64,000 nt of DNA. Origin: JBBECE01 sp040881985 (GTDB taxonomy: Bacteria > Pseudomonadota > Alphaproteobacteria > Rhizobiales > Devosiaceae). The first letter of the stretch is position 1, and every line of letters begins with the position of its first letter. The notes beneath the pieces are model-generated. The model saw only the letters and a program-made list of their open reading frames with translations, was not told the origin of the DNA and searched no databases. The position numbers were made by a program, and so were the translations under genes. The stretch lies in NCBI GenBank assembly GCA_040881985.1, contig JBBECE010000013.1, positions 1-64,000 on the forward strand, written 5' to 3'. Below are positions 25,957-34,577 of this stretch, in pieces.

Positions 25957-26191
25957 GTTCGCGCAACTCGATCGTCACCGAAAACGCGTAGAAGCCGTGG
26001 TCGGCGATGCGTTTGCGGGCGGCGTTTGCGTCGAAGGCGATGCGCGGGGCGCCGTCGTCGGGAATCGTCAGCAGGGGCTCAAGATTGTCGCTTCGCCTGA
26101 CCCCGTCGGCATTGACGCCGCGATCGCCTTTCAGGATCGCGACATAATGGTCTTGGTTCTGCCGCGAGCGGAAAATCTCGAAAATCGTCAT
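25946..26191 (-). CDS. Small protein of unknown function between trpB and trpA
   Basis: An 81-residue soluble protein, MTIFEIFRSRQNQDHYVAIL at the N-terminus. It contains RIAFDANAARKRIADHGFYAFSVTIEL, a mixed alpha/beta composition with no signal peptide or membrane helix. It starts one base after the trpB stop at 26193 and overlaps trpA, so it is tightly embedded in the trp operon and probably translated by coupling. Codon usage matches the flanking genes. I do not recognise a family; a role in the pathway is only suggested by position. Confidence 0.7.
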   Translation of the reverse strand: MTIFEIFRSRQNQDHYVAILKGDRGVNADGVRRSDNLEPLLTIPDDGAPRIAFDANAARKRIADHGFYAFSVTIELRERAE

Positions 26192-26192
26192 C

Positions 26193-27407
26193 TCACAAAC
26201 TCAGCCCCAGATGCTTGGCCACCGTGAACACGTCCTTATCGCCGCGCCCGCAGAGATTCATCAAAAGGATTTCATCCTTGTCCATCCTCGGGGCGCGTTT
26301 GATCACTTCGCCGAGCGCGTGGGCCGGCTCGAGCGCTGGAATGATCCCCTCGATTCGGGTCAGGAGCTGGAACGCCTGCAGCGCCTCGCTGTCCATGATC
26401 GGCACATACTCGACCCGGCCGGTGTCCTTGAGCCAGGAATGTTCCGGCCCGATCCCCGGGTAGTCGAGCCCCGCCGAGATCGAATGGCCTTCCTTGATCT
26501 GCCCGTCCGCGTCCTGGAGGAGATAGGTGCGGTTGCCATGCAGCACCCCCGGCCGCCCGGCGGTCAGCGAGGCGCAATGCTCGTCCCCGTCGAGGCCTTT
26601 TCCTCCCGCCTCGACCCCGACCATCCTCACCTCGCGGTCGTCGAGAAAGGGATGAAAAAGCCCGATGGCGTTCGACCCGCCACCGACGCACGCCACCAGC
26701 ATGTCCGGCAAACGCCCTTCGGCAGCCTGCATCTGTTCCTTCGCCTCGCGCCCGATCACCGACTGGAAATCGCGGACGAGTTCGGGATAGGGATGCGGGC
26801 CGGCCGCCGTGCCAATGAGGTAGTAGGTCGTCTCGACATTGCTCACCCAGTCGCGCAGCGCCTCGTTCATCGCGTCTTTCAGCGTTCCGTGGCCGGCGGT
26901 CACCGGGCGGACCTCGGCGCCGAGGAGCTTCATCCGGAAGACATTCGGCGCCTGCCGCTCGATATCGGTCGCCCCCATATAGATGACGCAGGGCAGCCCG
27001 AACCGCGCGCAGACCGTGGCGGTCGCAACCCCATGCTGGCCGGCCCCGGTCTCGGCGATAATCCGGGCCTTGCCCATCCGCCGGGCCAGCAGAATCTGCC
27101 CGAGGCAATTGTTGATCTTGTGCGAGCCGGTGTGATTGAGCTCGTCGCGCTTGAAATAGATCTTCGCTCCCGCCAGATGCTCGGTGAGCCGCTCGGCAAA
27201 GTACAGAGGCGAGGGGCGCCCGGTGTAATGGGTGTTGAGATGCTCGAGTTGGGCCGCAAACACCGGATCGGCCCGCGCCGCGCGATAGGCCGCCTCGAGC
27301 TCGAGGATCAGCGGCATCAGTGTCTCGGCGACGAACCGGCCGCCATAGAGCCCGAAATGCCCGGTCTCGTCCGGCCCGGTCCTGAGTGAATTGACGCTGA
27401 CGCTCAC
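26193..27407 (-). CDS. trpB: Tryptophan synthase beta chain
   Basis: A 404-residue pyridoxal-phosphate enzyme joining indole and serine. The PLP lysine is Lys97 in ELNHTGSHKINN; the catalytic glutamate lies in AETGAGQHG; the phosphate loop is CVGGGSNAIGLF. FGLYGGRFVAETLMP at the N-terminus is the family start. Length is standard. It overlaps trpF by four bases and is followed by the small unknown gene and trpA. Confidence 0.98.
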   Translation of the reverse strand: MSVSVNSLRTGPDETGHFGLYGGRFVAETLMPLILELEAAYRAARADPVFAAQLEHLNTHYTGRPSPLYFAERLTEHLAGAKIYFKRDELNHTGSHKINNCLGQILLARRMGKARIIAETGAGQHGVATATVCARFGLPCVIYMGATDIERQAPNVFRMKLLGAEVRPVTAGHGTLKDAMNEALRDWVSNVETTYYLIGTAAGPHPYPELVRDFQSVIGREAKEQMQAAEGRLPDMLVACVGGGSNAIGLFHPFLDDREVRMVGVEAGGKGLDGDEHCASLTAGRPGVLHGNRTYLLQDADGQIKEGHSISAGLDYPGIGPEHSWLKDTGRVEYVPIMDSEALQAFQLLTRIEGIIPALEPAHALGEVIKRAPRMDKDEILLMNLCGRGDKDVFTVAKHLGLSL

Positions 27408-28072
27408 GCTCGACCCACTTTGCTTCCGGCCCGTTCCGCCGCCCGGGCAGCGGCGATGAAGGCCTTGATTTTCTCGGGGTCCTTGACCCCCGGCGCGCTT
27501 TCGACCCCCGACGACACATCGACGCCGAAGGGCCGGACGCGCGCCATGGCCGCCCCGATATTCTCCGGGTTCAGCCCTCCTGCAAGCATGAATGGCACGT
27601 TTGGGTCAATTGCGTCGAGGATCGTCCAGTCGAACGCCCGGCCAAGCCCGCCCGGCCGTTCGGCTCCCGGCGGCGGTTTGGCGTCGAGCATGATTCGGTC
27701 GGCGACGCCGAAATAGGCGCCGATCGCGACAAGATCGCTTGCGCGCTCGACCGGCAGCGCCTTCATCACCTTGCGCCCCGAGATGGCCCGCGTCGCCTCG
27801 ACCGTCTCGATGCTCTCCGCTCCATGCAGTTGCAGCCAATCGGGGCGGAGCGCCGCCACTGCTTCGACGAGTTCCGGATCGGGATCGACCAGCAGCGCCA
27901 CAGTTTCCGCCCGTCCGTCCGCATGGGCGACGAGCTCGCCGATCCGGCCGAGCGGCAGGTGCCGCGGGCTCTTGGCGAAATGCACGAAACCGACCATGTC
28001 GGCACCCGCCGCGATCGCCGCATCGAGCGCCGACTCGTCCTTCAGCCCGCAAATCTTGACGACAAGGCTCAT
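27404..28072 (-). CDS. trpF: Phosphoribosylanthranilate isomerase
   Basis: A 222-residue TIM barrel catalysing the third step of tryptophan synthesis. VKICGLKDESALDAAIAAGA carries the catalytic Cys and ICGL signature; LQLHGAES, DAKPPPG with catalytic Asp, FMLAGGLNPENI and VDVSSGVESAPGVKD are the other family blocks. It precedes trpB and follows lapA by 28 bases on the minus strand. trpC, trpD and trpE are not in the window, which is usual because rhizobial trp genes are split. Confidence 0.96.
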   Translation of the reverse strand: MSLVVKICGLKDESALDAAIAAGADMVGFVHFAKSPRHLPLGRIGELVAHADGRAETVALLVDPDPELVEAVAALRPDWLQLHGAESIETVEATRAISGRKVMKALPVERASDLVAIGAYFGVADRIMLDAKPPPGAERPGGLGRAFDWTILDAIDPNVPFMLAGGLNPENIGAAMARVRPFGVDVSSGVESAPGVKDPEKIKAFIAAARAAERAGSKVGRA

Positions 28073-28100
28073 GCCGGCCCCGGGAGTTGAAGACCCTCCC

Positions 28101-28448
28101 TTACCTGCTTTCGCCGTCCTCGAGCAATGCCAGGGTCTCGTCGGCCCGCTTCTCGCGCCGCAGCTTGGCCGCTTCGGCCTCGAGCGCCTCGGCCTGCGCC
28201 CGGTAGCGGCGCGCCGCGGCCCGGTGCCTTCCTTCGGCGAACCATGCGGCGATCCCCCCGACCAGCACCCCCGCCATCAGCGCCACGTAGAGGCCGACGA
28301 ACATCGGCATGTAGAGAGGCCCCGCGAACGGGGCCTCCGGTGCTATCGGATCGAAACCGATCGACACCGTATGGCGGTTGGCAAGCGCGAAGACAACGAG
28401 CCCCAGCCCGAGCGGCAGCAGCACGAACCAGCCCACCAGGCGTTTCAT
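28101..28448 (-). CDS. LapA-domain inner membrane protein
   Basis: A 115-residue protein with two membrane helices, LVGWFVLLPLGLGLVVFALA and MPMFVGLYVALMAGVLVGGIAAWF, followed by a coiled-coil-like tail rich in Arg, Ala and Glu (about residues 73-107). ANRHTVSIGFDPIAP between the helices is the lipopolysaccharide assembly protein A (LapA) domain pattern. E. coli LapA adjusts LpxC stability with LapB; no LapB is encoded here, so the role is uncertain. The ATG at 28448 lies 11 bases after the ihfB stop; the frame is open upstream only as a shadow of ihfB. Confidence 0.85.
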   Translation of the reverse strand: MKRLVGWFVLLPLGLGLVVFALANRHTVSIGFDPIAPEAPFAGPLYMPMFVGLYVALMAGVLVGGIAAWFAEGRHRAAARRYRAQAEALEAEAAKLRREKRADETLALLEDGESR

Positions 28449-28459
28449 CTGCCCGGTTT

Positions 28460-28738
28460 CTACTTGTTCAGCCGCTCGCGGATTTCCTTGCCCGCCTTGA
28501 ACTGGGGGACGAATTTTTCCTCGACGGCGACTTTTTCGCCGGTGCGCGGATTGCGGCCGACCCGCGCCGGCCGGTTCTTGACCGAAAAGGCGCCGAAACC
28601 GCGCAGTTCCACCCTGTCGCCCCGGGCCAGCGCATCGCCGACCTGGTCGAGTATGGCATTGACGATATTTTCGATGTCCCGCTGAAACAGATGCGGATTT
28701 TCGTCGGCGAGTTTCTGGATAAGTTCGGACTTGATCAT
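28460..28738 (-). CDS. ihfB: Integration host factor subunit beta
   Basis: A 92-residue DNA-bending protein. MIKSELIQKLADENPHL at the N-terminus and VELRGFGAFSVKNRPARVGR, the beta-arm with the conserved intercalating Pro of NPRTGEKV, identify the beta subunit of IHF rather than HU. With IhfA it bends DNA at sigma-54 promoters and other sites. The start is fixed by family length and by GGAGG upstream. It lies between sppA and lapA, a standard order; rpoN is also in this window. Confidence 0.95.
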   Translation of the reverse strand: MIKSELIQKLADENPHLFQRDIENIVNAILDQVGDALARGDRVELRGFGAFSVKNRPARVGRNPRTGEKVAVEEKFVPQFKAGKEIRERLNK

Positions 28739-28787
28739 GCTGGCCTCCCAAGCCGCCGCTAACCCCCTGTGCGAACGCGCAGATTGG

Positions 28788-29735
28788 CTAGGGGCGAGGG
28801 TGCCAAACCGAAACCAGACCGTCAAGCGGTCCGATGGAGGCGGCGCCGATCCCCAGCGCCTCGGCGGCGCTCTGGCCGACGGCACGCCGGAACTGTGTCC
28901 AAGGGTCGGCAGGCGGCGGATAATAGCCGAGGACCGGCAAATCGGCGGCCACGGCGCGCTCCGCCTCGAGCCAGCCGATCGCCTCGGCCTCCCCGCCGGT
29001 TGCGTCGATCAGTCCGGCCGCCAGCCCCATCTGGCCGGTCATGATCCGCCCGTCGGCGAGCCTGAGAACGTCCGCCCGGTCGAGCCCGCGCCGCTCGGCG
29101 ACGATGTCGACGAACCAGTCGTAGGCGTCGTCGACGAGGCTTTGCAGCGATTGCCGTACCGCGGGGGCCATCGGCTCGTCGATCTCCGGCTCGGCTTTCA
29201 ACGGTCCGGTCGTCACCCGGTCGAGGTCGATGCCGATCGTATCGAGGAGTTGCGAGGCATCGACATGGGTGTAGAGCACCCCGATCGAGCCGACGACTGA
29301 CAGACGCCGCGCGAAGATCCGGTCGGTCGCGATCGCCGTCATATAGGCCGCCGAGGCGCCGAGCTGGCCGATCACCGCCACCACCGGCTTGGTCTCCCCT
29401 AGGCTGCGTAGCGCCTCGTAGAGTTCTTCCCCGCCGGCGGTCGCCCCGCCCGGGCTTTCGATGGCGACAATTACCGCAGTCACCTTGTCGTTCTCGGTCA
29501 GCGCCTCGAGGATCGCGACCCGGTCGGGATCGGGCAGGATCGTGCCGGTGATTGAAACCCTTGCGATATGCGGGCTGTTCTCCGGTCTGCTGAATGAGGC
29601 GCCCGCCCACCAGCCGAGCCCGATGACGAGCACCGCTACGGCAAGCATCGCGACGATCCGCCAGCGCCGCCGCGACGCGCGCACTTCCCGTCGCGCCATC
29701 AACGCATCAAGTTCGTCGATCCTGTTGTCGCTCAT
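28788..29735 (-). CDS. sppA: Signal peptide peptidase SppA
   Basis: A 315-residue membrane-bound serine protease of the short SppA type, which degrades cleaved signal peptides. One N-terminal helix, WRIVAMLAVAVLVIGLGWWAG, anchors it. The catalytic Ser is in GQLGASAAYMTAIATDRI, and the Lys is expected within the ESPGGATAGGEELYEAL to GETKPVVAV region. VVGSIGVLYTHVD is a strong family block. It sits between rpsA and ihfB. A peptidase S49 with uncertain exact substrate is the cautious reading. Confidence 0.94.
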   Translation of the reverse strand: MSDNRIDELDALMARREVRASRRRWRIVAMLAVAVLVIGLGWWAGASFSRPENSPHIARVSITGTILPDPDRVAILEALTENDKVTAVIVAIESPGGATAGGEELYEALRSLGETKPVVAVIGQLGASAAYMTAIATDRIFARRLSVVGSIGVLYTHVDASQLLDTIGIDLDRVTTGPLKAEPEIDEPMAPAVRQSLQSLVDDAYDWFVDIVAERRGLDRADVLRLADGRIMTGQMGLAAGLIDATGGEAEAIGWLEAERAVAADLPVLGYYPPPADPWTQFRRAVGQSAAEALGIGAASIGPLDGLVSVWHPRP

Positions 29736-29791
29736 GCGCCGACTGGCTTAGAGGTCGGCGCCCGACAAGGCAAGGCGGCAAACTCAACAAT

Positions 29792-29819
29792 AAAGGCGGC
29801 CCAAAAAGGGGCCGCCTTT
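29792..29819 (-). terminator. Terminator after rpsA
   Basis: AAAGGCGGCC (29792-29801) pairs with GGCCGCCTTT (29810-29819); on the minus strand the stem is followed by a T-rich tract. It starts 21 bases after the rpsA stop and separates rpsA from sppA. Confidence 0.8.
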
Positions 29820-29839
29820 GGATTGTCCGGCTGCGGGGG

Positions 29840-31648
29840 CTATTCCTCCGCGGTCTCGTCAGTCGCCGTAGCCGCTTCGGTCCCGGCCTTGGCCTTCTTG
29901 GCTTTCGGCGCCTTGGCTAGCTTTGGCTTGGCGGGCTTGGCCTCCTCGGCTTCTCCGCCGCGGCCTTTCAGCGCCGCCCCGAGAATTTCCCCGAGCGAGG
30001 CCCCCGAATCGGTCGAGCCATACTGCTTGACCGCTTCCTTATCCTCGGCGATCTCAAGCGCCTTGATGGAGAGCGTCAGCCGCCGCGTCTTCTTGTCGAA
30101 CTGGACGACGCGCGCATCGACCTTCTCGCCCGGTGCAAACCGTTCCGGCCGCTGTTCGGAGCGATCGCGCGAAAGATCGGCGCGCTTGATGAAGGCGGTC
30201 AGATCGCTGTCGGCGAGCTTGACGCCGATGCCGCCATCGGTGACCTCGGTCACCGTCGTGGTGACGACCGCGCCTTTTTTCATCCCGTCGGAGGCTGCCT
30301 CGAACGGGTCGCCCGAAAGTTGCTTGACGCCGAGAGAAATGCGTTCCTTCTCGATATCGACGTCGAGCACTTTCGCCTTGACCATGTCGCCGCGATTGTA
30401 GGTCTCGAGCGCCTGCTCGCCCGGCAGCTTCCAGTCGAGATCGGAGAGGTGGACCATCCCGTCGACGTCGCCCGGCAGGCCGATGAAGAGGCCGAATTCG
30501 GTCTTGTTCTTGACTTCGCCCTCGACCTCGGCGCCGATCGGGAACCGCCCGGCGAATGCCTGCCACGGATTTTGCAGGGTCTGCTTCAGCCCGAGCGAGA
30601 TTCGCCGCTTCTCCGGATCGACCTCGAGCACCATCACTTCGACCTCCTGCGAGGTCGAGACGATCTTGCCCGGATGCGCGTTCTTCTTGGTCCAGCTCAT
30701 CTCCGAGACATGGATCAGACCCTCGATGCCCGGTTCGAGCTCGACGAAGGCGCCGTAGTCGGTGATGTTGGTCACCCGGCCGGTGAACTTGGTGCCAACC
30801 GGATATTTCGCCTCGATGCCGGTCCACGGATCGGCCTGCAGCTGCTTCATGCCGAGCGAGATGCGATGGCTTTCCTGGTTGATGCGGATGATCTGTACCT
30901 TGATCGTCTCGCCGATCGCCAGCACTTCGGTCGGGTGGTTGACCCGTCGCCAGGCGATGTCGGTGACATGCAAGAGGCCGTCGATCCCGCCGAGATCGAC
31001 GAAGGCGCCGTAGTCGGTGATGTTCTTGACCACGCCCTCGACCACCTGGCCTTCCTCGAGCTGCTGAACGATTTCCGAACGCTGCTCGGCCCGGCTTTCC
31101 TCGAGGATGGTGCGGCGGGAGACGACGATGTTGCCGCGCCGCTTGTCCATCTTCAGGATCTGGAATGGCTGCGTCACGTTCAACAGCGGAGTGATGTCGC
31201 GGATCGGGCGGATGTCGACCTGTGAGCGCGGTAGAAAGGCGACAGCCCCGTCGAGATCGACGGTGAACCCGCCTTTCACCTGGTTGAAGATCACGCCCTC
31301 GACCTTCTCGCCCTTGGCGAAGAGCACTTCGAGCCTGACCCAGCTCTCCTCGCGGCGCGCCTTCTCGCGGCTCAACACCGCCTCGCCCAGCGCGTTCTCG
31401 ACCCGGTCGACATAAACTTCGACCTCGGAGCCGACCTTTAGCGTCCCGTCGCGGCCCATCAGGCCGAATTCCTTCATCGGGATGCGGCCCTCGGTCTTCA
31501 GCCCGACATCGATAACCGCCAGGTCCTTTTCGATCGCCACGATCTTGCCCTTGACCACCGCGCCTTCGAGCGGCTCGTGGGTCTGGAAGCTTTCCATCAA
31601 AAGGGTCTCGAAGTTTTCCTTCTCCGCCGACCCGGCTGCATGTGACAT
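29840..31648 (-). CDS. rpsA: 30S ribosomal protein S1
   Basis: A 602-residue protein that brings mRNA to the ribosome. Six S1/OB-fold repeats are visible, for example VVEGVVKNITDYGAFVDLGG, FTGRVTNITDYGAFVELEPG and VEGEVKNKTEFGLFIGLPGD, each followed by the conserved ISLGxKQ segment. The C-terminus is an Ala/Lys-rich tail ending in acidic residues. The frame is open upstream, but the ATG at 31648 (MSHAAGSAEKENFETL) is the natural family start. cmk precedes it, as in most proteobacteria. Confidence 0.97.
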   Translation of the reverse strand: MSHAAGSAEKENFETLLMESFQTHEPLEGAVVKGKIVAIEKDLAVIDVGLKTEGRIPMKEFGLMGRDGTLKVGSEVEVYVDRVENALGEAVLSREKARREESWVRLEVLFAKGEKVEGVIFNQVKGGFTVDLDGAVAFLPRSQVDIRPIRDITPLLNVTQPFQILKMDKRRGNIVVSRRTILEESRAEQRSEIVQQLEEGQVVEGVVKNITDYGAFVDLGGIDGLLHVTDIAWRRVNHPTEVLAIGETIKVQIIRINQESHRISLGMKQLQADPWTGIEAKYPVGTKFTGRVTNITDYGAFVELEPGIEGLIHVSEMSWTKKNAHPGKIVSTSQEVEVMVLEVDPEKRRISLGLKQTLQNPWQAFAGRFPIGAEVEGEVKNKTEFGLFIGLPGDVDGMVHLSDLDWKLPGEQALETYNRGDMVKAKVLDVDIEKERISLGVKQLSGDPFEAASDGMKKGAVVTTTVTEVTDGGIGVKLADSDLTAFIKRADLSRDRSEQRPERFAPGEKVDARVVQFDKKTRRLTLSIKALEIAEDKEAVKQYGSTDSGASLGEILGAALKGRGGEAEEAKPAKPKLAKAPKAKKAKAGTEAATATDETAEE

Positions 31649-31836
31649 TGCTACTCCGTTGGGTTTGTCTTTTCGGTGATGCGACACGGGCCCGCGCTTG
31701 CCCGTTGTCCGAACCGAAGGTCCGGCGCAAAGGCAAGCGCGCGCGATTTCGCGTGATTGATTGTCGGCGGCCCGGTTGCCGGAATGACGGCGGAAGCGGG
31801 GGATCTCACCGGGCAAGGTCTGGATTTGGCCGGGGC

Positions 31837-32481
31837 TCAGTGCCTTTGGCCGCCCTTGCGCGCGATAGCTCCCTCGACGATCCCGAGGGCCGCACGGAAC
31901 GCGGTCTCTATATCCAATTCGCTGGTGTCGAGCAAGTGCGCGTCCTTCGCCGGATAAAAAGCCCCCGCCGGATTGTCGCGGTCGGCCGCGTCGCGGTCGA
32001 GGATCTGGCGGAGGATTTCGTCCTCGTTTGCCTTGACCCCCTGCGCCGCCAACTGCTCGGCTCGCCGCCTCGCGCGCACCTCGGGGGCGGCGGTGATGAA
32101 GAACTTGACGTCCGCGTCAGGGCAAATGCGGGTGCCGATATCGCGGCCGTCGAGCACCGCCCCCCCCGGCTGCGCCGCGAAATCCCGCTGGTGCTGCAAC
32201 AGCGCCGCGCGGACGCGCCCAAAGCGCGAGACTTGCGAGGCGGCGAGACCGATCTCAGGAGTGCCGAGCGTAACCGGATCAAGATTTTTCTTGTCGAGCC
32301 CGACCGCCGCCTCGACCGCCTTGGCTTCGAGGCCGGCATCGGCAAGCGCCGCGATGACGGCGCGCCCGACGCCGCGATAGAGCAGCCCCGTGTCGAGATG
32401 CGGCAGGCCATAGTGGCGGGCGAGGAGCGCCGCCATCGTCCCCTTGCCCGAGGCGGCGGGTCCGTCGACCGCGATGATCAC
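31837..32481 (-). CDS. cmk: Cytidylate kinase
   Basis: A 214-residue kinase that phosphorylates CMP and dCMP. The P-loop is IAVDGPAASGKGTMAALLA; LPHLDTGLLYRGVG, LDGRDIGTRICPDADVKFF and RDAADRDNPAGAF are family blocks. The GTG start at 32481 overlaps the aroA stop (GTGA), so translation is probably coupled; this is the usual aroA-cmk-rpsA order. Confidence 0.95.
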   Translation of the reverse strand: MIIAVDGPAASGKGTMAALLARHYGLPHLDTGLLYRGVGRAVIAALADAGLEAKAVEAAVGLDKKNLDPVTLGTPEIGLAASQVSRFGRVRAALLQHQRDFAAQPGGAVLDGRDIGTRICPDADVKFFITAAPEVRARRRAEQLAAQGVKANEDEILRQILDRDAADRDNPAGAFYPAKDAHLLDTSELDIETAFRAALGIVEGAIARKGGQRH

Positions 32482-33827
32482 GCCCCGGCCTCGGCGAAGC
32501 GCGCCCCGAGCCCCTCGAACAGTTTCACAAACCCGGGAAAGCTCGTCGCGATCACCCCCCGGTCGTCGATGAGCGCCGGCCGTTCGGCGGCCATCCCCAG
32601 CACCAGGAAGCTCATGGCGATGCGATGGTCGAGATGGGTCGCGACCTTGCCCCCGCCGGCAACCTTGCCGGAACCATGGACGATCAGGAAATCCTCGCCC
32701 TCCTCGCAATCGATCCCGTTGGCCGCGAGTCCCCGCGCCATCACCGCGACACGGTCGCTTTCTTTGACTCGCATTTCGCCGATCCCCTGCAAATGCGTTG
32801 TCCCCGAGGCAAAGGCCGCGGCGACCGAAAGGATCGGATATTCGTCGATCATCGAGGGCGCCCGTTCGGCCGGCACGCTGACCCCCTTGAGCGGGGAGTA
32901 CCTGACCCGCAGATCGGCGATCGCCTCGCCCCCGGAGACCCGGCGCCCTTCGATCGAAATGTCGGCACCCATCTCGATCAGCGTCTCGATCAGCCCGGTG
33001 CGGGTCGGGTTCATCAGGCAGTTCTCGATGACGATGTCCGAGCCTGGCACGATCAACCCCGCCACGATCGGGAATCCCGCCGAACTCGGATCGCCCGGGA
33101 CGGTGACGTGCTGGCCGACAAGATCGGGCAGTCCTTCGAGTTCGATCCGCCGCGCTCCGTCGGCGAGCTCGGTGATTTCCAGCCGCGCGCCGAAGCCCGC
33201 CAGCATTTTTTCGGTATGGTCGCGGGTCCTGACCGGCTCGATGACCGTGGTAACGCCGGGCACGACCAGCCCCGCCAGGAGCACGCAGGATTTTACCTGC
33301 GCCGAGGCAACCGGCAGCCGGTACTCGATCGGCACCGGCAGGTCGGGCCCCCTGAGCGCGATCGGCAGTCGGCCCGAATGCTCCTCGATGACCTCCACAC
33401 CCATCAGGCGCAAAGGGTCGAGTACCCGCCCCATCGGCCGCGAGCTGAGCGAGGGGTCGCCGATAAAGCAGGAGACAAACCGGTGGGTGCCGGTGAGGCC
33501 CATCGCGAGGCGGACCCCAGTGCCGGAATTGCCGAAATCCATCGGCGTCTCCGGCTCGAGGAAAGCCCCGACGGAGACCCCGTCGACATGCCAGCGGACG
33601 CCCCGTTTTTCGACCCTGGCCCCGAGCTGGCGCATCGCTTGCGCCGTCGCCATCGCGTCCTCGCCCTCGAGCAGCCCGTCGATCACCGTCTCGCCGCGGG
33701 CGATGGCGCCGAGCATAAGCGAGCGGTGCGAAATCGATTTGTCGCCGGGCAGCCGGACGCGCCCGGAAAGCGGGTCGGATTTGAGCGCCGCCAGCGGCGC
33801 GAGGTTGCGGTTGGGCGTCTCGTTCAC
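32478..33827 (-). CDS. aroA: 3-phosphoshikimate 1-carboxyvinyltransferase (EPSP synthase), class II
   Basis: A 449-residue enzyme of the shikimate pathway joining phosphoenolpyruvate to shikimate-3-phosphate. RLPGDKSISHRSLMLGAIA, ASAQVKSCVLLAGLV, RTRDHTEKMLAGFGA and LMNPTRTGLIETL are signatures of class II enzymes, the group containing the Agrobacterium CP4 protein. At the position of CP4 Ala100 this protein has Gly (DFGNSGTGVRL), as in glyphosate-sensitive enzymes. I chose the GTG at 33827 (VNETPNR), since a longer frame upstream has no family similarity. Confidence 0.95.
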   Translation of the reverse strand: MNETPNRNLAPLAALKSDPLSGRVRLPGDKSISHRSLMLGAIARGETVIDGLLEGEDAMATAQAMRQLGARVEKRGVRWHVDGVSVGAFLEPETPMDFGNSGTGVRLAMGLTGTHRFVSCFIGDPSLSSRPMGRVLDPLRLMGVEVIEEHSGRLPIALRGPDLPVPIEYRLPVASAQVKSCVLLAGLVVPGVTTVIEPVRTRDHTEKMLAGFGARLEITELADGARRIELEGLPDLVGQHVTVPGDPSSAGFPIVAGLIVPGSDIVIENCLMNPTRTGLIETLIEMGADISIEGRRVSGGEAIADLRVRYSPLKGVSVPAERAPSMIDEYPILSVAAAFASGTTHLQGIGEMRVKESDRVAVMARGLAANGIDCEEGEDFLIVHGSGKVAGGGKVATHLDHRIAMSFLVLGMAAERPALIDDRGVIATSFPGFVKLFEGLGARFAEAGA

Positions 33828-34017
33828 GGCTTGAGGCGCAGCGGCGCCGGCTCGGTTGGGCGGTGGCGCGAGCCTCGTAGCACGACGGGGTTGAGCCGAA
33901 AAGCCGCCTCGGCCGGGCTTGCCAAACCGGCAATGATTTTGCGTTTGACAGGCCCCGGTCGAATCGGTAGCCCCTGCCTCCGAGATGAGCGCGCGCAAGA
34001 TCCGAAGAGGCAGCACA

Positions 34018-34422
34018 TTGGCAAGCCCTGACCGCGGCACCAAGCGGCAGTGCCTGAACTGCGGCACCAAGTTCTACGATCTCAACCGCGATCCCGTCCT
34101 TTGCCCCAATTGCGGGACGGTTTTCGTCATCGCCGCCGCCAGGCCCAACGGGCGCCCCAGGCCCGAGGCGCCGGTGAAAGTCGAGCCGAAGGTCGAGGAA
34201 GTCGAGGTCGATCCCGCCGCGGCCGCCGCCGGCGCTGTCGTCGTCCCGCTCGACGAAGTCGCGGAGGCCGAAGAGGGGGCCGAAGAAACGATTCCCGAGG
34301 TCGAGGGCGTCGAGGAGGCCGAGAATATCGGGGAGGACGACGAGAACACTTTCCTGGAGGAAGAGGAAGACGACCCCAAGATCGGCTTCGACGTCCCCGT
34401 CGGCAAGGTCGAGGAGCGCTGA
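34018..34422 (+). CDS. TIGR02300-family protein (zinc ribbon plus acidic tail)
   Basis: About 134 residues. The N-terminal 40 residues are the conserved part: RGTKRQCLNCGTKFYDLNRD, then PVLCPNCG, giving a CxxC...CxxC zinc-ribbon-like arrangement. The rest is a low-complexity acidic tail (many Glu, Ala, Val). This matches the TIGR02300 family of short alphaproteobacterial proteins of unknown function. I prefer the TTG at 34018 because GAAGAGG lies 7 bases upstream and it matches the family N-terminus; an ATG at 33985 in the same frame is an alternative. It is divergent from aroA and precedes tRNA-Ala, a conserved neighbourhood. Confidence 0.85.
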   Translation: MASPDRGTKRQCLNCGTKFYDLNRDPVLCPNCGTVFVIAAARPNGRPRPEAPVKVEPKVEEVEVDPAAAAAGAVVVPLDEVAEAEEGAEETIPEVEGVEEAENIGEDDENTFLEEEEDDPKIGFDVPVGKVEER

Positions 34423-34501
34423 CCGGCACGGGCTGGCCCTTGCGCCTCCTGGCCGATCTCTTTAGGTTCCGCCCGCCCGGGGGCTGCCGCTGCCGGCGGA
34501 T

Positions 34502-34577
<76 letters not shown>

